Source of the DNA: Candidatus Zhuqueibacterota bacterium
GTDB lineage: Bacteria > KSB1 > UBA2214
Length of the DNA: 14,445 bases
Reading direction: 5' to 3'
NCBI GenBank assembly: GCA_022706175.1
Contig: JAKJDB010000020.1
Location: 1-14,445 of the forward strand
Each line of letters begins with the position of its first letter. Positions within the stretch are counted from its first letter, which is position 1. The notes below the pieces were generated by a model. It worked only from the letters and a program-made list of their open reading frames with translations. It ran no database searches and was not told where the DNA came from. This document shows positions 14,401 through 14,445 of the stretch, one piece after another. A program made the translations under genes and the position numbers.

Positions 14401-14445
14401 TTACGGATTGCTGGTGACCGCATAGGCCGCCCGAATTTCATCGGG
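14401..14445 (-). CDS. Possible C-terminal end of a further gene (partial)
   Basis: On the minus strand the last 45 bases read as 14 codons ending in TAA: Pro-Asp-Glu-Ile-Arg-Ala-Ala-Tyr-Ala-Val-Thr-Ser-Asn-Pro-stop. This looks like a plausible protein end and would be an upstream neighbour of the symporter, 77 bases away. A second minus-strand frame is also open across these bases, so the call is weak and no product can be named. A small hairpin, GCCGC (14376-14380) and GCGGC (14386-14390), lies between it and the symporter, without a T-run. Confidence 0.35.
   Translation of the reverse strand, partial: PDEIRAAYAVTSNP

Overview
The window is about 14.4 kb of bacterial DNA, moderately GC-rich, tightly packed, with clear Shine-Dalgarno sites. 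It looks like a sugar-utilisation locus for galactose and probably L-arabinose. Lipoproteins and exported enzymes point to a Gram-negative organism. The gene types (GH27 with an N-terminal Ig-like domain, sodium/solute symporter, FucI-like isomerase, secreted mutarotase) fit a polysaccharide-degrading member of the FCB group, such as a KSB1-, Calditrichota- or Bacteroidota-like lineage. That placement is inference, as no rRNA or other marker gene is present.

Layout. (1) Bases 1-2893, plus strand: a serine hydrolase of the beta-lactamase/esterase superfamily, cut at its 5' end by the window, then a secreted GH27 alpha-galactosidase. (2) Bases 3105-8567, minus strand: a compact operon transcribed right to left, namely cytoplasmic aldose 1-epimerase, AraB-type ribulokinase, an L-fucose-isomerase-like protein, and an exported (probable lipoprotein) aldose 1-epimerase. 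(3) Bases 8733-10601, plus strand: an exported M3 oligoendopeptidase F-like metallopeptidase, divergent from the operon across a 165-bp region holding candidate promoters in both directions. (4) Bases 10603-14323, minus strand: sodium/solute symporter, 73-residue two-helix membrane protein, galactokinase, and an unrecognised lipoprotein that converges on the peptidase with one base between stop codons. The last 45 bases may hold the C-terminal end of another minus-strand gene.

How the genes fit together (inference from families and order). The alpha-galactosidase releases galactose from alpha-galactosides outside the cytoplasm, the exported mutarotase interconverts anomers, the symporter imports the sugar, and galactokinase makes galactose 1-phosphate. 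The second operon pairs a ribulokinase very like E. coli AraB with an isomerase of the FucI-like family instead of canonical AraA, suggesting a non-orthologous L-arabinose isomerase. GalT, GalE, AraD and a transcription regulator are not seen and would have to lie outside the window.

No tRNA, rRNA, CRISPR array, insertion sequence or phage gene was seen. The points most worth a second look are the isomerase/ribulokinase pairing, the symporter whose usual Na2-site serines are Ala-Gly, and the small membrane protein between symporter and galactokinase.
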